NCBI GenBank assembly: GCA_019112635.1
Contig: DXIX01000014.1
Coordinates: 39,661 to 103,660 of the forward strand
DNA: 64,000 bases
From: Candidatus Blautia intestinigallinarum
GTDB taxonomy: Bacteria; Bacillota; Clostridia; Lachnospirales; Lachnospiraceae
Direction of reading: 5' to 3'
Positions 10,170 through 19,039 of the stretch are shown here, in pieces (positions within the stretch are counted from its first letter, which is position 1; every line of letters starts with the position of its first letter). Made by a program: the position numbers and the translations under genes. A model generated the notes under the pieces. That model was not told the origin of the DNA, ran no database searches, and saw nothing but the letters and a program-made list of their open reading frames with translations.

Positions 10170-11090
10170 TCAATCCTGGTATACCTGAGACCTGGTCCAA
10201 TCCTCCGGAATACGGGTCATCACCACATCTTCCACAATCTCTTTTTCAAACACGTCAAAAGTCTTATTGACAATTCCCATCCGCACAGCTTTCAGTGGCT
10301 CCAGTCCGGCATCCACAATTCTCATAGCTGCCAGCAGTCCGCGCAGGTCCAATGCTTTTGTGGATATCTCACTGTTCAGAGCCTTCAGCTGAAGATCCAA
10401 AAACAGCCCGATAAACTGCTGCACTGCCTCCTGACGGGCATTGGGAAACATCTGGTCGAAGATAAACTGCAGAGTCTCCTCATTCTGAGGCGGCATGTCA
10501 ATCACCAGGAATCTGGAGACCAGAGCCTCATTCAGCTCCTTGGTTCCTGCGTATCCATAATTCATGGTTCCGATAAATCTGGCCGCGGGATGAAGATCAA
10601 TCTTCTCATATCCTGGGACATCGATGCTTCTCCGGTAATCCAAGGTGGCATGGAGAACCGAGACCGCATCGTTCTTAGCCATATTGATCTCATCCAGGAT
10701 GCCAAATCCGCCATACTGGGCGCAGCAGTAAATACTTCCTTTTCGAAGCTGCACTTCATTGTTGACAAAGGTATCTGTCCCGATCAGATCGCCGCTGTTT
10801 GTGTTCACATGAAAGGACACATTGTAGGTAGGGCGTCCGAAAATATAGGCCAGATTCTCTGCCAGAATATTTTTTCCAGTGGCCTTTGGCCCTGTCAGAA
10901 GAAGATTTTCTCCTTCCAGCAGTGCCGCAATGGCCATCTCTAAAATGTCTTTTCCATAAAATGGTATGTTCGGCTTGATAATTCTCGACGTCACACTCTC
11001 GTCCACAGTATAGCTCTCGCGGAACTGACGCACAGACTCAATCAAAACCGGATTCACATTCTGATCTTCCAGAAATTTCAAATCGTTCAT
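10170..11090 (-). CDS. MoxR-type AAA+ ATPase
   Basis: Walker A 'LLTGPKATGKNILAENLAYIFGRP', Walker B 'GGFGILDEINMAKNDAVSVLHATLD', 'FIGTMNYGYAGTKELNEALVSRF'. Confidence 0.88.
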   Translation of the reverse strand: MNDLKFLEDQNVNPVLIESVRQFRESYTVDESVTSRIIKPNIPFYGKDILEMAIAALLEGENLLLTGPKATGKNILAENLAYIFGRPTYNVSFHVNTNSGDLIGTDTFVNNEVQLRKGSIYCCAQYGGFGILDEINMAKNDAVSVLHATLDYRRSIDVPGYEKIDLHPAARFIGTMNYGYAGTKELNEALVSRFLVIDMPPQNEETLQFIFDQMFPNARQEAVQQFIGLFLDLQLKALNSEISTKALDLRGLLAAMRIVDAGLEPLKAVRMGIVNKTFDVFEKEIVEDVVMTRIPEDWTRSQVYQD

Positions 11091-11100
11091 CTCAATCTCC

Positions 11101-13221
11101 TTATACTTCGAAAATCAGATCGCCGTAAGAAGGCATCGGCCATACTTTCTTATCCACCAGGATTTCCAGCGCATCCACCGGAGTACGCAGATCTGCCATG
11201 GCAGGAATAACGGTATCTTTGTAGTAAATTGCCCTCTCTCTTCCATCTTCCATAGCTGCGGCGATATCGGTCACCTCATTTAAATGATGAAGAGCTTCGT
11301 TTACCTTCTTGAGGTGCTGTGTACATTTCTTCAAAATATCTGTCTGAACGCTCACATCCATTCCCTCGATCGAGCCGACAGAATGCACGGAATCTGCCAC
11401 TGTGGTGGTATAACGAATGACGGCTGGTATGATCTGCTTGGTAGTCATATTAATCATGGTCCTCGCCTCAATGTTCACCGCTTTGGCGTAAGATTCATAC
11501 TGAATCTCAGCACGGGATTCCAGCTCTGCGCGGCTGAACACTTTAAATGTCTCGAACAGCTTAATTGCCTTCGGTGTGGTAAGCGCCGGAATGGCATCTA
11601 CCATTGTCGGCAGATTAGGAAGTCCTCTTCTCTTGGCTTCCTCTTCCCACTCCTTGGAATAGCCATTTCCATTGAAGACGATCCGCTGGTGATCTGTCGC
11701 AAACTCTTTGATGATATCATGGACTTCCAGATCACGATCCTGTGCCTTTTCCAGACGTTCATTGACCTCACGGAATACCTCTGCGGTGATGGTGTTCAGA
11801 ACAATGTTGCAGGAGGCAATGGAGTCTCTGGATCCCACCATACGGAATTCAAATTTATTACCAGTAAACGCAAAAGGAGAAGTACGGTTCCGGTCTGTGG
11901 CGTCTTTTACCAGATCCGGAAGTGTACGCACACCTGTCTCCAGTCTTCCGCCTTTTTTACTTCTCGTGGCAGTTCCAGTAGTAATCAGCTGCTCCAGCAC
12001 GTCCCCCAGCTGCTCTCCCAGGAATACGGAGATCACTGCCGGTGGTGCCTCGTTTCCGCCCAGACGCTGGTCATTTCCCACATCAGCGGCAGATTCTCTG
12101 AGGAGATCCGCATGTACGTCCACTGCCTTCAGAATACAGGTAAGCACCAAGAGGAACTGGATATTCTCGTGAGGAGTCTTTCCAGGATCCAGCAGGTTAA
12201 TTCCGTCATCCGTGGTCAGAGACCAGTTGTTATGTTTTCCGGAACCATTGATACCCTGGAATGGCTTCTCATGGAGCAGACAGCGCATACCGTGACGGCT
12301 TGCCACTTTTTTCAGTGTTCTCATAATAATCTGGTTATGATCCACAGCGATATTCACCGGCGCGTAAATCGGTGCCAGCTCATGCTGAGCGGGAGCCACC
12401 TCGTTGTGCTGTGTCTTCGCTGTGACGCCCAGCTTCCAGAGCTCTTCATTGACTTCCTTCATATATCCGGCAACTCTCTGACGCACCACGCCAAAATAAT
12501 GGTCATCCATCTCCTGCCCTTTCGGCGGCATCGCGCCGAATAAAGTCCTGCCTGTGTAGATCAGATCCTTTCTCTGCAGGTATTTCGCCTTGTCGATCAG
12601 GAAATATTCCTGCTCCGCACCCACAGACGGAGTGACCTTCTTGGAAGTAGTGTTGCCGAACAGGCGCAGAAGTCTCAGCGCTTCCCGGTTAATCGCCTCC
12701 ATGGAACGCAAAAGCGGTGTCTTCTGATCCAGCGCCTCTCCGGTATAGGAACAGAAAGCGGTGGGAATACACAGGATTGCTCCGGCAGCATCGTGACGCA
12801 CAAACGCAGGAGAAGTACAATCCCAGGCGGTGTAGCCTCTTGCCTCAAAGGTCGCCCGCAGTCCTCCGGACGGGAATGAGGAGGCATCCGGCTCTCCCTT
12901 GATCAGTTCTTTCCCTGAAAAACTCATCAGGACTTTTCCATTCTCCATCGGTGCTGTGATAAAAGCATCGTGTTTCTCCGCAGTCAGTCCTGTCATAGGC
13001 TGGAACCAATGGGTGTAATGGGTTGCTCCCTTTTCAATTGCCCACTCTTTCATCTCATGGGCTACCACGTCTGCAATCTCCAGAGAAAGTTCTTTGCCTT
13101 CCTCAATGGTTTTCTTCAGCTCTTTGTAGACTTTTTTGGGCAGACGCTCCTGCATCACAGAGTCATTAAACACGTCCTGTCCAAAAATTTCTGACACATT
13201 TACAAATTCACTCATGTCCAT
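11101..13221 (-). CDS. glnN: glutamine synthetase type III
   Basis: 706 aa; 'THYTHWFQPMTGLTAEKHDAFI', 'GVTAKTQHNEVAPAQHELAPIY', 'GSGKHNNWSL', typical GSIII motifs. Confidence 0.95.
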   Translation of the reverse strand: MDMSEFVNVSEIFGQDVFNDSVMQERLPKKVYKELKKTIEEGKELSLEIADVVAHEMKEWAIEKGATHYTHWFQPMTGLTAEKHDAFITAPMENGKVLMSFSGKELIKGEPDASSFPSGGLRATFEARGYTAWDCTSPAFVRHDAAGAILCIPTAFCSYTGEALDQKTPLLRSMEAINREALRLLRLFGNTTSKKVTPSVGAEQEYFLIDKAKYLQRKDLIYTGRTLFGAMPPKGQEMDDHYFGVVRQRVAGYMKEVNEELWKLGVTAKTQHNEVAPAQHELAPIYAPVNIAVDHNQIIMRTLKKVASRHGMRCLLHEKPFQGINGSGKHNNWSLTTDDGINLLDPGKTPHENIQFLLVLTCILKAVDVHADLLRESAADVGNDQRLGGNEAPPAVISVFLGEQLGDVLEQLITTGTATRSKKGGRLETGVRTLPDLVKDATDRNRTSPFAFTGNKFEFRMVGSRDSIASCNIVLNTITAEVFREVNERLEKAQDRDLEVHDIIKEFATDHQRIVFNGNGYSKEWEEEAKRRGLPNLPTMVDAIPALTTPKAIKLFETFKVFSRAELESRAEIQYESYAKAVNIEARTMINMTTKQIIPAVIRYTTTVADSVHSVGSIEGMDVSVQTDILKKCTQHLKKVNEALHHLNEVTDIAAAMEDGRERAIYYKDTVIPAMADLRTPVDALEILVDKKVWPMPSYGDLIFEV

Positions 13222-13255
13222 ATTCCTTTCTCTTTGCTGTTCTTCAGTTTCTCTC

Positions 13256-14182
13256 CTATGTCGTCTTTCTGGTACTCAGTTTTTTCGTCTCTTTGCTTTT
13301 CAGACAAATATTCAAAGCCCGGTGGCAATTTTGAATCACCACATGATCCGGACGTCCGCCGTATTCTCCGTCCAATGTCCAAGGTGTCGGCACATCCGAC
13401 TCAATCTTCAGGCAGCTTGCCTTAAACGAATAAATCATATCGGTATTGTCTTCCTGTGTCAAGAGCGCCGTGACAATCTCCTGCATCTCCAGGGGATTCT
13501 TCGGCTTTTTGATCAGAGTCACCTCGAAAAGTCCATCGTTCATATCCACATTCTTGCCTGTCAGATGTTTGAATCCTCCCACAGAACGGGAATTTGAGAT
13601 CATGCCATAGATGAAGTCTTCCTCGTACACAGTGTCTTCCGTCTCCACTCTCATATGAATAGATTTGATATCGAAGATTCTCTTGACGCCCTCCAGCACG
13701 TAGGCCACATGTCCCAGTACATTTTTCAGATCCTGATCTGTCTTGTAAGAGACGTCTGTGAAAAGGCCGAAGGCCGCCACGTAGGCAAAAATCGCATCGT
13801 TGAATTTGCCGATATCGCAGCGGTAGATATGTCCTTCCATGATTATCTGCGCAGCTTTCAACATATTCTTCGGTATAAACAGACTGTTGGCAAAATCATT
13901 TGTACTTCCGGCAGGTATATATCCAATGGGAAGGCTGTCATTCACCTCATTAATTCCGGATACCACCTCATCCAGGGTTCCATCTCCTCCACTGCATACG
14001 ATCATGTCCACCCGGTTGGCATACTTTCTGGCCTGTTCATAAGCATCCCGCGCTCTCTGCGTGGGATAGATAATCACTTCCCATCCATGTTTGACAAAAA
14101 TGTCCACAATGTCCATCAGATGCTGCTTAATCTGTCCCTTTCCGGCACGGGGATTAAACACAAACAACATTCTCTTTTCCAT
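13256..14182 (-). CDS. diacylglycerol/lipid kinase family protein (DgkB/YegS-like)
   Basis: 'FVFNPRAGKGQIKQHLMDIVD', 'VCSGGDGTLDEVVSGI', 'LPIGYIPAGSTNDFANSL'. Confidence 0.9.
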   Translation of the reverse strand: MEKRMLFVFNPRAGKGQIKQHLMDIVDIFVKHGWEVIIYPTQRARDAYEQARKYANRVDMIVCSGGDGTLDEVVSGINEVNDSLPIGYIPAGSTNDFANSLFIPKNMLKAAQIIMEGHIYRCDIGKFNDAIFAYVAAFGLFTDVSYKTDQDLKNVLGHVAYVLEGVKRIFDIKSIHMRVETEDTVYEEDFIYGMISNSRSVGGFKHLTGKNVDMNDGLFEVTLIKKPKNPLEMQEIVTALLTQEDNTDMIYSFKASCLKIESDVPTPWTLDGEYGGRPDHVVIQNCHRALNICLKSKETKKLSTRKTT

Positions 14183-14266
14183 GAGCCACTTCCTTACCTT
14201 TTACTCATACTTCGTACTATTTTACTACGGGGACAAAAATCCTGCAAGAAAAAACAAATTTGAAAA

Positions 14267-14296
14267 AAGAGGGTACTGCTCTCACAGCACCCTCTT
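14267..14296 (-). terminator. Terminator of the alpha operon (after rplQ)
   Basis: Minus strand AAGAGGGTgCTG tgagag CAGtACCCTCTT followed by TTTT. Confidence 0.8.
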
Positions 14297-14305
14297 GTAC
14301 TTCAA

Positions 14306-14842
14306 TTATACCAACTCTAATACCACTTCCATAGCTGCATCGCCTTTACGCGGTCCGATCTTGATGATTCTTGTGTATCCACCGTTACGGTTCACATACT
14401 TCGGAGCGATCTCATCGAACATCTTTGCAACCATGTCGATCTCTTTTGTATTTTTCTTTCTTCCAGCAGCTTTTGCAGGAACTTCTTTCACCGGATAGAA
14501 GACTTTCATCATCTGTCTTCTTGCGTGAAGTCTGGAAGGAGCATCCTTCTTGATCTCTTTCTGAACTTCATCATAAACGGTTTTCTTCTTGCCGTCTACT
14601 ACTTCTTTTACTCTCTTGCCGTCAGCATCTTTGCGCGGAACTTTTGCTGTTACAGTAACAGTCTCGAAATTGTCTTTCTCGCGAACTGCCATTGCAATCA
14701 GTCCCTCAGCAATTTTGCGTACTTCTTTTGCTTTGCTCTCGGTGGTGATAATTTTGCCATGGTACAGCAGGCTGGTTACCTGGCTTCTCAGTAATGCTTT
14801 TCTCTGGTCAGAAGTTCTGCCCAATTTTCTATATTTTGCCAT
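14306..14842 (-). CDS. rplQ: 50S ribosomal protein L17 (with internal insertion)
   Basis: 'MAKYRKLGRTSDQRKALLRSQVTSLLYHGKIITTESKAKEVRKIAEGLI'; C-terminal 'YTRIIKIGPRKGDAAMEVVLELV'; start trimmed from 14911. Confidence 0.96.
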   Translation of the reverse strand: MAKYRKLGRTSDQRKALLRSQVTSLLYHGKIITTESKAKEVRKIAEGLIAMAVREKDNFETVTVTAKVPRKDADGKRVKEVVDGKKKTVYDEVQKEIKKDAPSRLHARRQMMKVFYPVKEVPAKAAGRKKNTKEIDMVAKMFDEIAPKYVNRNGGYTRIIKIGPRKGDAAMEVVLELV

Positions 14843-14862
14843 TTTCATCCTCCATCTGTGGA

Positions 14863-14901
14863 ACAATATATCACGCTTCTTCGGTCTTACTGATATATTG
14901 T
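14863..14901 (-). other. Intercistronic hairpin between rpoA and rplQ
   Basis: Perfect 11-bp inverted repeat ACAATATATCA...TGATATATTGT with a 17-nt loop. Confidence 0.55.
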
Positions 14902-14917
14902 CAGCACCCACTTATTT

Positions 14918-15877
14918 TTACTCTTCTGATGGCTGCAGCTGCAGTCCCAGCTCTTTTAACTTCGCCAGTACTTCCTCCAGTGACTTACGTCCCAGGTTAC
15001 GAACTTTCATCATATCCTCGGAAGTACGGTTGCACAACTCTTCTACGGTATTGATTCCGGCTCTCTTCAGACAATTGTAAGAACGTACGGACAGTTCCAG
15101 CTCATCAATACTCATCTCCAGAACCTTCTCTTTTTCATTGTCCTCTTTCTCGATCATGACTTCTGCTGTCTTCGCATTTTCGGAAAGATCAATGAACAAG
15201 CTTAAGTGTTCACTCAATACTTTTGCTGCCAGGCTGACTGCCTCATCCGGATCCAACGTTCCATTTGTATATACGTCCAACGTCAGTTTATCATAATCTG
15301 TAATCTGACCAACACGGGTATTCTCCACTACCAGGTTCACCCGGTCAACCGGAGTGTAAATGGCATCCACAGCGATCACACCGATCGGCATATCATCGGA
15401 TTTGCCTTTCTCTGCGCTCACATAGCCTCTGCCCTTGGTGATTGTCAGCTCCATCGCAAGTCTGCAGTCTTTGCCGCCGTTAAGCGTCGCAATAACCTGA
15501 TCCGGATTCATAATCTCAATATCCTGATCTGCCTGGATATCAGCTGCAGTCACAACACCCTTGCCCTCGCACTCAATGTACGCGGTCTTCGGCTCGTTGT
15601 CATTGCTCTTATTCTTGATTGCCAGACTCTTCAGATTCAGGATGATCTCACTGACATCTTCCTTCACACCCGGAATTGAGCTGAATTCATGAAGCACGCC
15701 ATCGATCTTCACCTGGCTCACCGCAGCTCCCGGAAGAGAAGAAAGCATAATTCTTCTCAGGGAGTTTCCCAAAGTTGTTCCATATCCTCTCTCCAGAGGC
15801 TCAACTACAAATCTGCCGTATTTTTTATCTTCAGAGATTTCAGTAATTTCAATTTTGGGTTTGTTAAAATCAAACAC
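14918..15877 (-). CDS. rpoA: DNA-directed RNA polymerase alpha subunit
   Basis: '[31 protein letters not shown]' and alpha-CTD '[19 protein letters not shown]'. Confidence 0.98.
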   Translation of the reverse strand: MFDFNKPKIEITEISEDKKYGRFVVEPLERGYGTTLGNSLRRIMLSSLPGAAVSQVKIDGVLHEFSSIPGVKEDVSEIILNLKSLAIKNKSNDNEPKTAYIECEGKGVVTAADIQADQDIEIMNPDQVIATLNGGKDCRLAMELTITKGRGYVSAEKGKSDDMPIGVIAVDAIYTPVDRVNLVVENTRVGQITDYDKLTLDVYTNGTLDPDEAVSLAAKVLSEHLSLFIDLSENAKTAEVMIEKEDNEKEKVLEMSIDELELSVRSYNCLKRAGINTVEELCNRTSEDMMKVRNLGRKSLEEVLAKLKELGLQLQPSEE

Positions 15878-15935
15878 TTATAAGGTCCCTCCTTCTGGGC
15901 TTCTTTCATTTTGAGGGTACTAATACAAATTATGA

Positions 15936-16529
15936 TTATTTGGAGTACAACTCGACGATAAGCATCTCGTTTACAGGTACATCAATGATGTCTCTGGTAG
16001 GCAGCTCTTTCACTGTACCTCTCAATGCTTCCTGGTCTACATCCAGCCATTCCGGAACCAGTCTTCCGCCTGTAACCTCCAGAATTCCTTTGTATCTCTC
16101 GGAACCTTTACATTTCTCTTTTACTTCGATCACATCTCCTGCTTTTACCAGGTAAGATGGGATGTTTACAACTTTACCGTTCACGGTAATATGTTTGTGA
16201 TCTACGATCTGTCTTGCTTCTCTTCTGGTTCTTGCAAATCCCATACGGAATACAATGTTATCCAGTCTGCTCTCCAGAAGCACCATCAGGTTCTCACCTG
16301 TCTGGCCCTGCATTTTATCTGCTTTCTTATAGTAGTTGCGGAAAGGTTTTTCCAGAACTCCATAAATGAATTTTGCTTTCTGTTTTTCTCTCAGCTGCAG
16401 GCCGTACTCAGACATCTTACGGTTGGTACGTTTCAGCTGTCTGGTTGATTTTTTATCAATTCCCAAGTAGATTGGGTCCAGATCCAGAGATCTGCATCTT
16501 TTCAGAACCGGCACTCTATTTACTGCCAT
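15936..16529 (-). CDS. rpsD: 30S ribosomal protein S4
   Basis: S4 domain 'LDNIVFRMGFARTRREARQIVDHKHITVNGKVVNIPSYLVKAGD'. Confidence 0.97.
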   Translation of the reverse strand: MAVNRVPVLKRCRSLDLDPIYLGIDKKSTRQLKRTNRKMSEYGLQLREKQKAKFIYGVLEKPFRNYYKKADKMQGQTGENLMVLLESRLDNIVFRMGFARTRREARQIVDHKHITVNGKVVNIPSYLVKAGDVIEVKEKCKGSERYKGILEVTGGRLVPEWLDVDQEALRGTVKELPTRDIIDVPVNEMLIVELYSK

Positions 16530-16546
16530 GATTAGCTACCTCCTAA

Positions 16547-16939
16547 TTATACTCTTCTGCGTTTTGGTGGACGACAACCGTTGTGTGGAACTGGTGTCAC
16601 GTCACGGATACTGGTTACTTCCAGGCCGCATGCCTGAAGCGCACGGATAGCAGCTTCTCTTCCGGAACCTGGTCCTTTTACCATTACGTCTACAGTTTTC
16701 AATCCATGAATCAGAGCAGCTTTGGTAGCTGTCTCAGCAGCCATCTGAGCTGCATAAGGGGTAGATTTCCTTGAACCTTTAAATCCCAGACCACCGGCAC
16801 TTGCCCATGAAAGAGCGTTTCCTTCAGTATCTGTCAGTGTAACAATGGTGTTATTGAAAGAAGACTGAATATGTGCCTGTCCGCGTTCAACGTTTTTCTT
16901 GACACGACGTTTTGTCGTTTTCTTAGTCACTTTTGCCAT
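16547..16939 (-). CDS. rpsK: 30S ribosomal protein S11
   Basis: '[30 protein letters not shown]', '[17 protein letters not shown]'. Confidence 0.97.
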   Translation of the reverse strand: MAKVTKKTTKRRVKKNVERGQAHIQSSFNNTIVTLTDTEGNALSWASAGGLGFKGSRKSTPYAAQMAAETATKAALIHGLKTVDVMVKGPGSGREAAIRALQACGLEVTSIRDVTPVPHNGCRPPKRRRV

Positions 16940-16971
16940 TTTAAAACTAACCTACTCTTTCCTAATACTTA

Positions 16972-17340
16972 TTATTTCTTCTTATTTGCAACAGTTCTCT
17001 TAGGACCTTTTCTGGTTCTTGCGTTTGTCTTGGTCTTCTGGCCACGAACCGGAAGTCCTTTTCTATGACGGATACCTCTGTAGCATCCGATCTCCTGAAG
17101 TCTCTTGATGTTCAGAGCGATCTCTCTTCTCAGATCACCTTCCACCATCATGGTCTCATCGATCACTTCACGGATTCTGTTCACTTCTTCATCAGTCAGA
17201 TCTCTGACACGAGTGTCAGGATTTACTTTCGCATCTGCCAGGATGCGGGTTGCGCTTGGTCTGCCGATTCCATAGATATAGGTCAGACCGATCTCTACAC
17301 GTTTGTCTCTTGGTAAGTCTACACCAGCTATACGAGCCAT
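16972..17340 (-). CDS. rpsM: 30S ribosomal protein S13
   Basis: '[26 protein letters not shown]', '[25 protein letters not shown]'; start trimmed from 17400, upstream GGAGG. Confidence 0.97.
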   Translation of the reverse strand: MARIAGVDLPRDKRVEIGLTYIYGIGRPSATRILADAKVNPDTRVRDLTDEEVNRIREVIDETMMVEGDLRREIALNIKRLQEIGCYRGIRHRKGLPVRGQKTKTNARTRKGPKRTVANKKK

Positions 17341-17656
17341 GTAATATTCCTCCATCTTTCTACAGAAAGCCTGCTTCGTACGCCACGTATGGAACTCCAT
17401 ACGGTGAAATGGGACGTATCTTCCGCCGCTCTCAGTTAATATTGTTCCTAATTGGGGTGTCTCGGTATCACACCCAGCTACGGGAACCTCCCCCGTAACC
17501 TTTCCGATTGACTGGCCTTAGCCCGTCGTATCCTGAAAAGGATCTCCGAAATAGCCTCTCGGTATTAGGCAATATAATATTTAAACAGTGTGAACAACGC
17601 TTCCGGGTGTTCCCACTGCAGCCGCCTAAATACGCACAAACTGTCCTGGTCGGAAA
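17341..17656 (-). ncRNA. Candidate structured intercistronic/leader RNA between rpmJ and rpsM
   Basis: 316-nt gap with several inverted repeats on the minus strand (17586-17618, 17530-17543, 17479-17497, 17455-17475, 17386-17403, 17356-17369); no supported ORF. Confidence 0.45.
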
Positions 17657-17770
17657 TTAACCCTGACGCTGTTTGTGTTTCGGATTTTCACAGATTACTC
17701 TGATGCTTCCTTTTCTCTTGATAATCTTGCATTTTTCGCAAATCGGTTTCACAGATGATCTTACTTTCAC
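17657..17770 (-). CDS. rpmJ: 50S ribosomal protein L36 (GTG start, 37 aa; absent from the ORF track)
   Basis: Manual minus-strand translation: (M)[36 protein letters not shown]; upstream GGAGG. Confidence 0.96.
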   Translation of the reverse strand: MKVRSSVKPICEKCKIIKRKGSIRVICENPKHKQRQG

Positions 17771-17841
17771 CGGAAATCCTCCTTTCCAAATTTGCTGATT
17801 TTGGGCAGAGTAACTCTGTCCTGTCACAAAGTACGCTTAAC

Positions 17842-17870
17842 AGTATAACACCTCAAATTCCAAAATGCAA
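17842..17870 (-). promoter_or_regulatory. Extended -10 sigma-A-type promoter for rpmJ/alpha operon
   Basis: Minus strand TTGCAT-N17-TATACT with TGT directly before the -10 (TGn extension), about 70 nt upstream of rpmJ. Confidence 0.7.
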
Positions 17871-17905
17871 GCAAAAAATTCCTATTTTTGCAAGCTTTTT
17901 TCAAT

Positions 17906-18838
17906 TTATTCCACGGTCTCCACAATCATCTCCTCCGCGCCCTGGAAATCATTCTGGTAGTACTGAAGAATATGATTACGAAAAGCGATCTCCGCTCCTT
18001 TCAGCCTCCGGTCCTTTTTGTAAACCAGCATCGTCCACAGTTTTTCTTTTGGTTCAATACGGTAAGCTTTCGCCGGTCCTTTTGCAATTTCCCTGGCCAC
18101 GGACTCTGTGGCCAGAAGAATTCCTGTTCCGGACGCAATCATCTCCAGCATTAAATCTATCGCCTTTGTGTTGAAAAAGGCAACATTGAATCGGATATGA
18201 TTTTTCTCATATATATTTTTCATATAATCATAAAGAGAGGATCCCTTCTCTCCTGTGAGCAGAGGCAGATCACCCAGCTTCTTGATCTGAATGAACTCTT
18301 CCTCCTCGCAGTCGTTTTCCCGGTTGATCACCGCGCATAGGTTTTCTTCTGCCAGAATATCGTAAATAAGCCCGGAGGGAACATCGTCCGGAATCGCTTT
18401 GATAATGGCAAAATCAATCTTCCCTTCGCTGAGTAAATCAAAAGCCTTATAGTTTTCCATAACTTTCAGGCTTCCCAGCACATTGGTATTAGTGGAAAAA
18501 AAGTTGGTAATCGCCTGCGCCAGCCCTGACACTCGATAGAACGGAAACACGCCCACATTCAAAAACGTCTTCTGATCCGACCTGCCTTGACCGAAGGCCT
18601 CTGTCAGATTGTCCACTGCCTCCAGCACCTTTTTCCCATACTCACAGAAACGCTCTCCATCTTTTGTCAACGTGACTTTATGGGTATCCCGAAGGAATAA
18701 CTTAGTCTGTAATTCATTCTCCAAGGCACTGATCTGCTGGGAAATTGCAGGCTGCGTAATGAATAAAGTCTTGGCCGCTCCGGAAAAACTTTTTTGTTTT
18801 GCAATCTCCAACACGTAATAAATCTGTCGTATCTCCAT
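17906..18838 (-). CDS. LysR-family transcriptional regulator
   Basis: N-terminal HTH 'MEIRQIYYVLEIAKQKSFSGAAKTLFITQPAISQQISALENELQTKLF'; start trimmed from 18916. Confidence 0.92.
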   Translation of the reverse strand: MEIRQIYYVLEIAKQKSFSGAAKTLFITQPAISQQISALENELQTKLFLRDTHKVTLTKDGERFCEYGKKVLEAVDNLTEAFGQGRSDQKTFLNVGVFPFYRVSGLAQAITNFFSTNTNVLGSLKVMENYKAFDLLSEGKIDFAIIKAIPDDVPSGLIYDILAEENLCAVINRENDCEEEEFIQIKKLGDLPLLTGEKGSSLYDYMKNIYEKNHIRFNVAFFNTKAIDLMLEMIASGTGILLATESVAREIAKGPAKAYRIEPKEKLWTMLVYKKDRRLKGAEIAFRNHILQYYQNDFQGAEEMIVETVE

Positions 18839-18924
18839 CTTAGACTCTCCTATCTCTCCCATCTGCGAGTCTGCGAGTTTCAATTTTCTGATGATTATAG
18901 CAAAATTTTCTCTCATTTTAAAGC

Positions 18925-18954
18925 TTATAATCGGAACTTATAAAAAGATTATAA
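18925..18954. promoter_or_regulatory. Putative LysR operator: three TTATAA palindromes
   Basis: TTATAA at 18925, 18938 and 18949 in the divergent LysR/M20 intergenic region. Confidence 0.4.
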
Positions 18955-19039
18955 ATACCAATTTCCAATTTTTATTTTTCGTTTATATAATATACACAAA
19001 TTTTATAAATGTTTTTTATAGAAAGACAGGTGATAATCT

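Noticed and set aside
11284-12543. 419-aa plus-strand ORF
   Set aside because: Lies fully antisense to GSIII, whose motifs are strong throughout; Cys/His-rich low-complexity translation, typical of a shadow ORF.
17755-18174. 139-aa plus-strand ORF spanning the rpmJ promoter
   Set aside because: Covers rpmJ start, its promoter and the LysR 3' end on the opposite strand; no domain.
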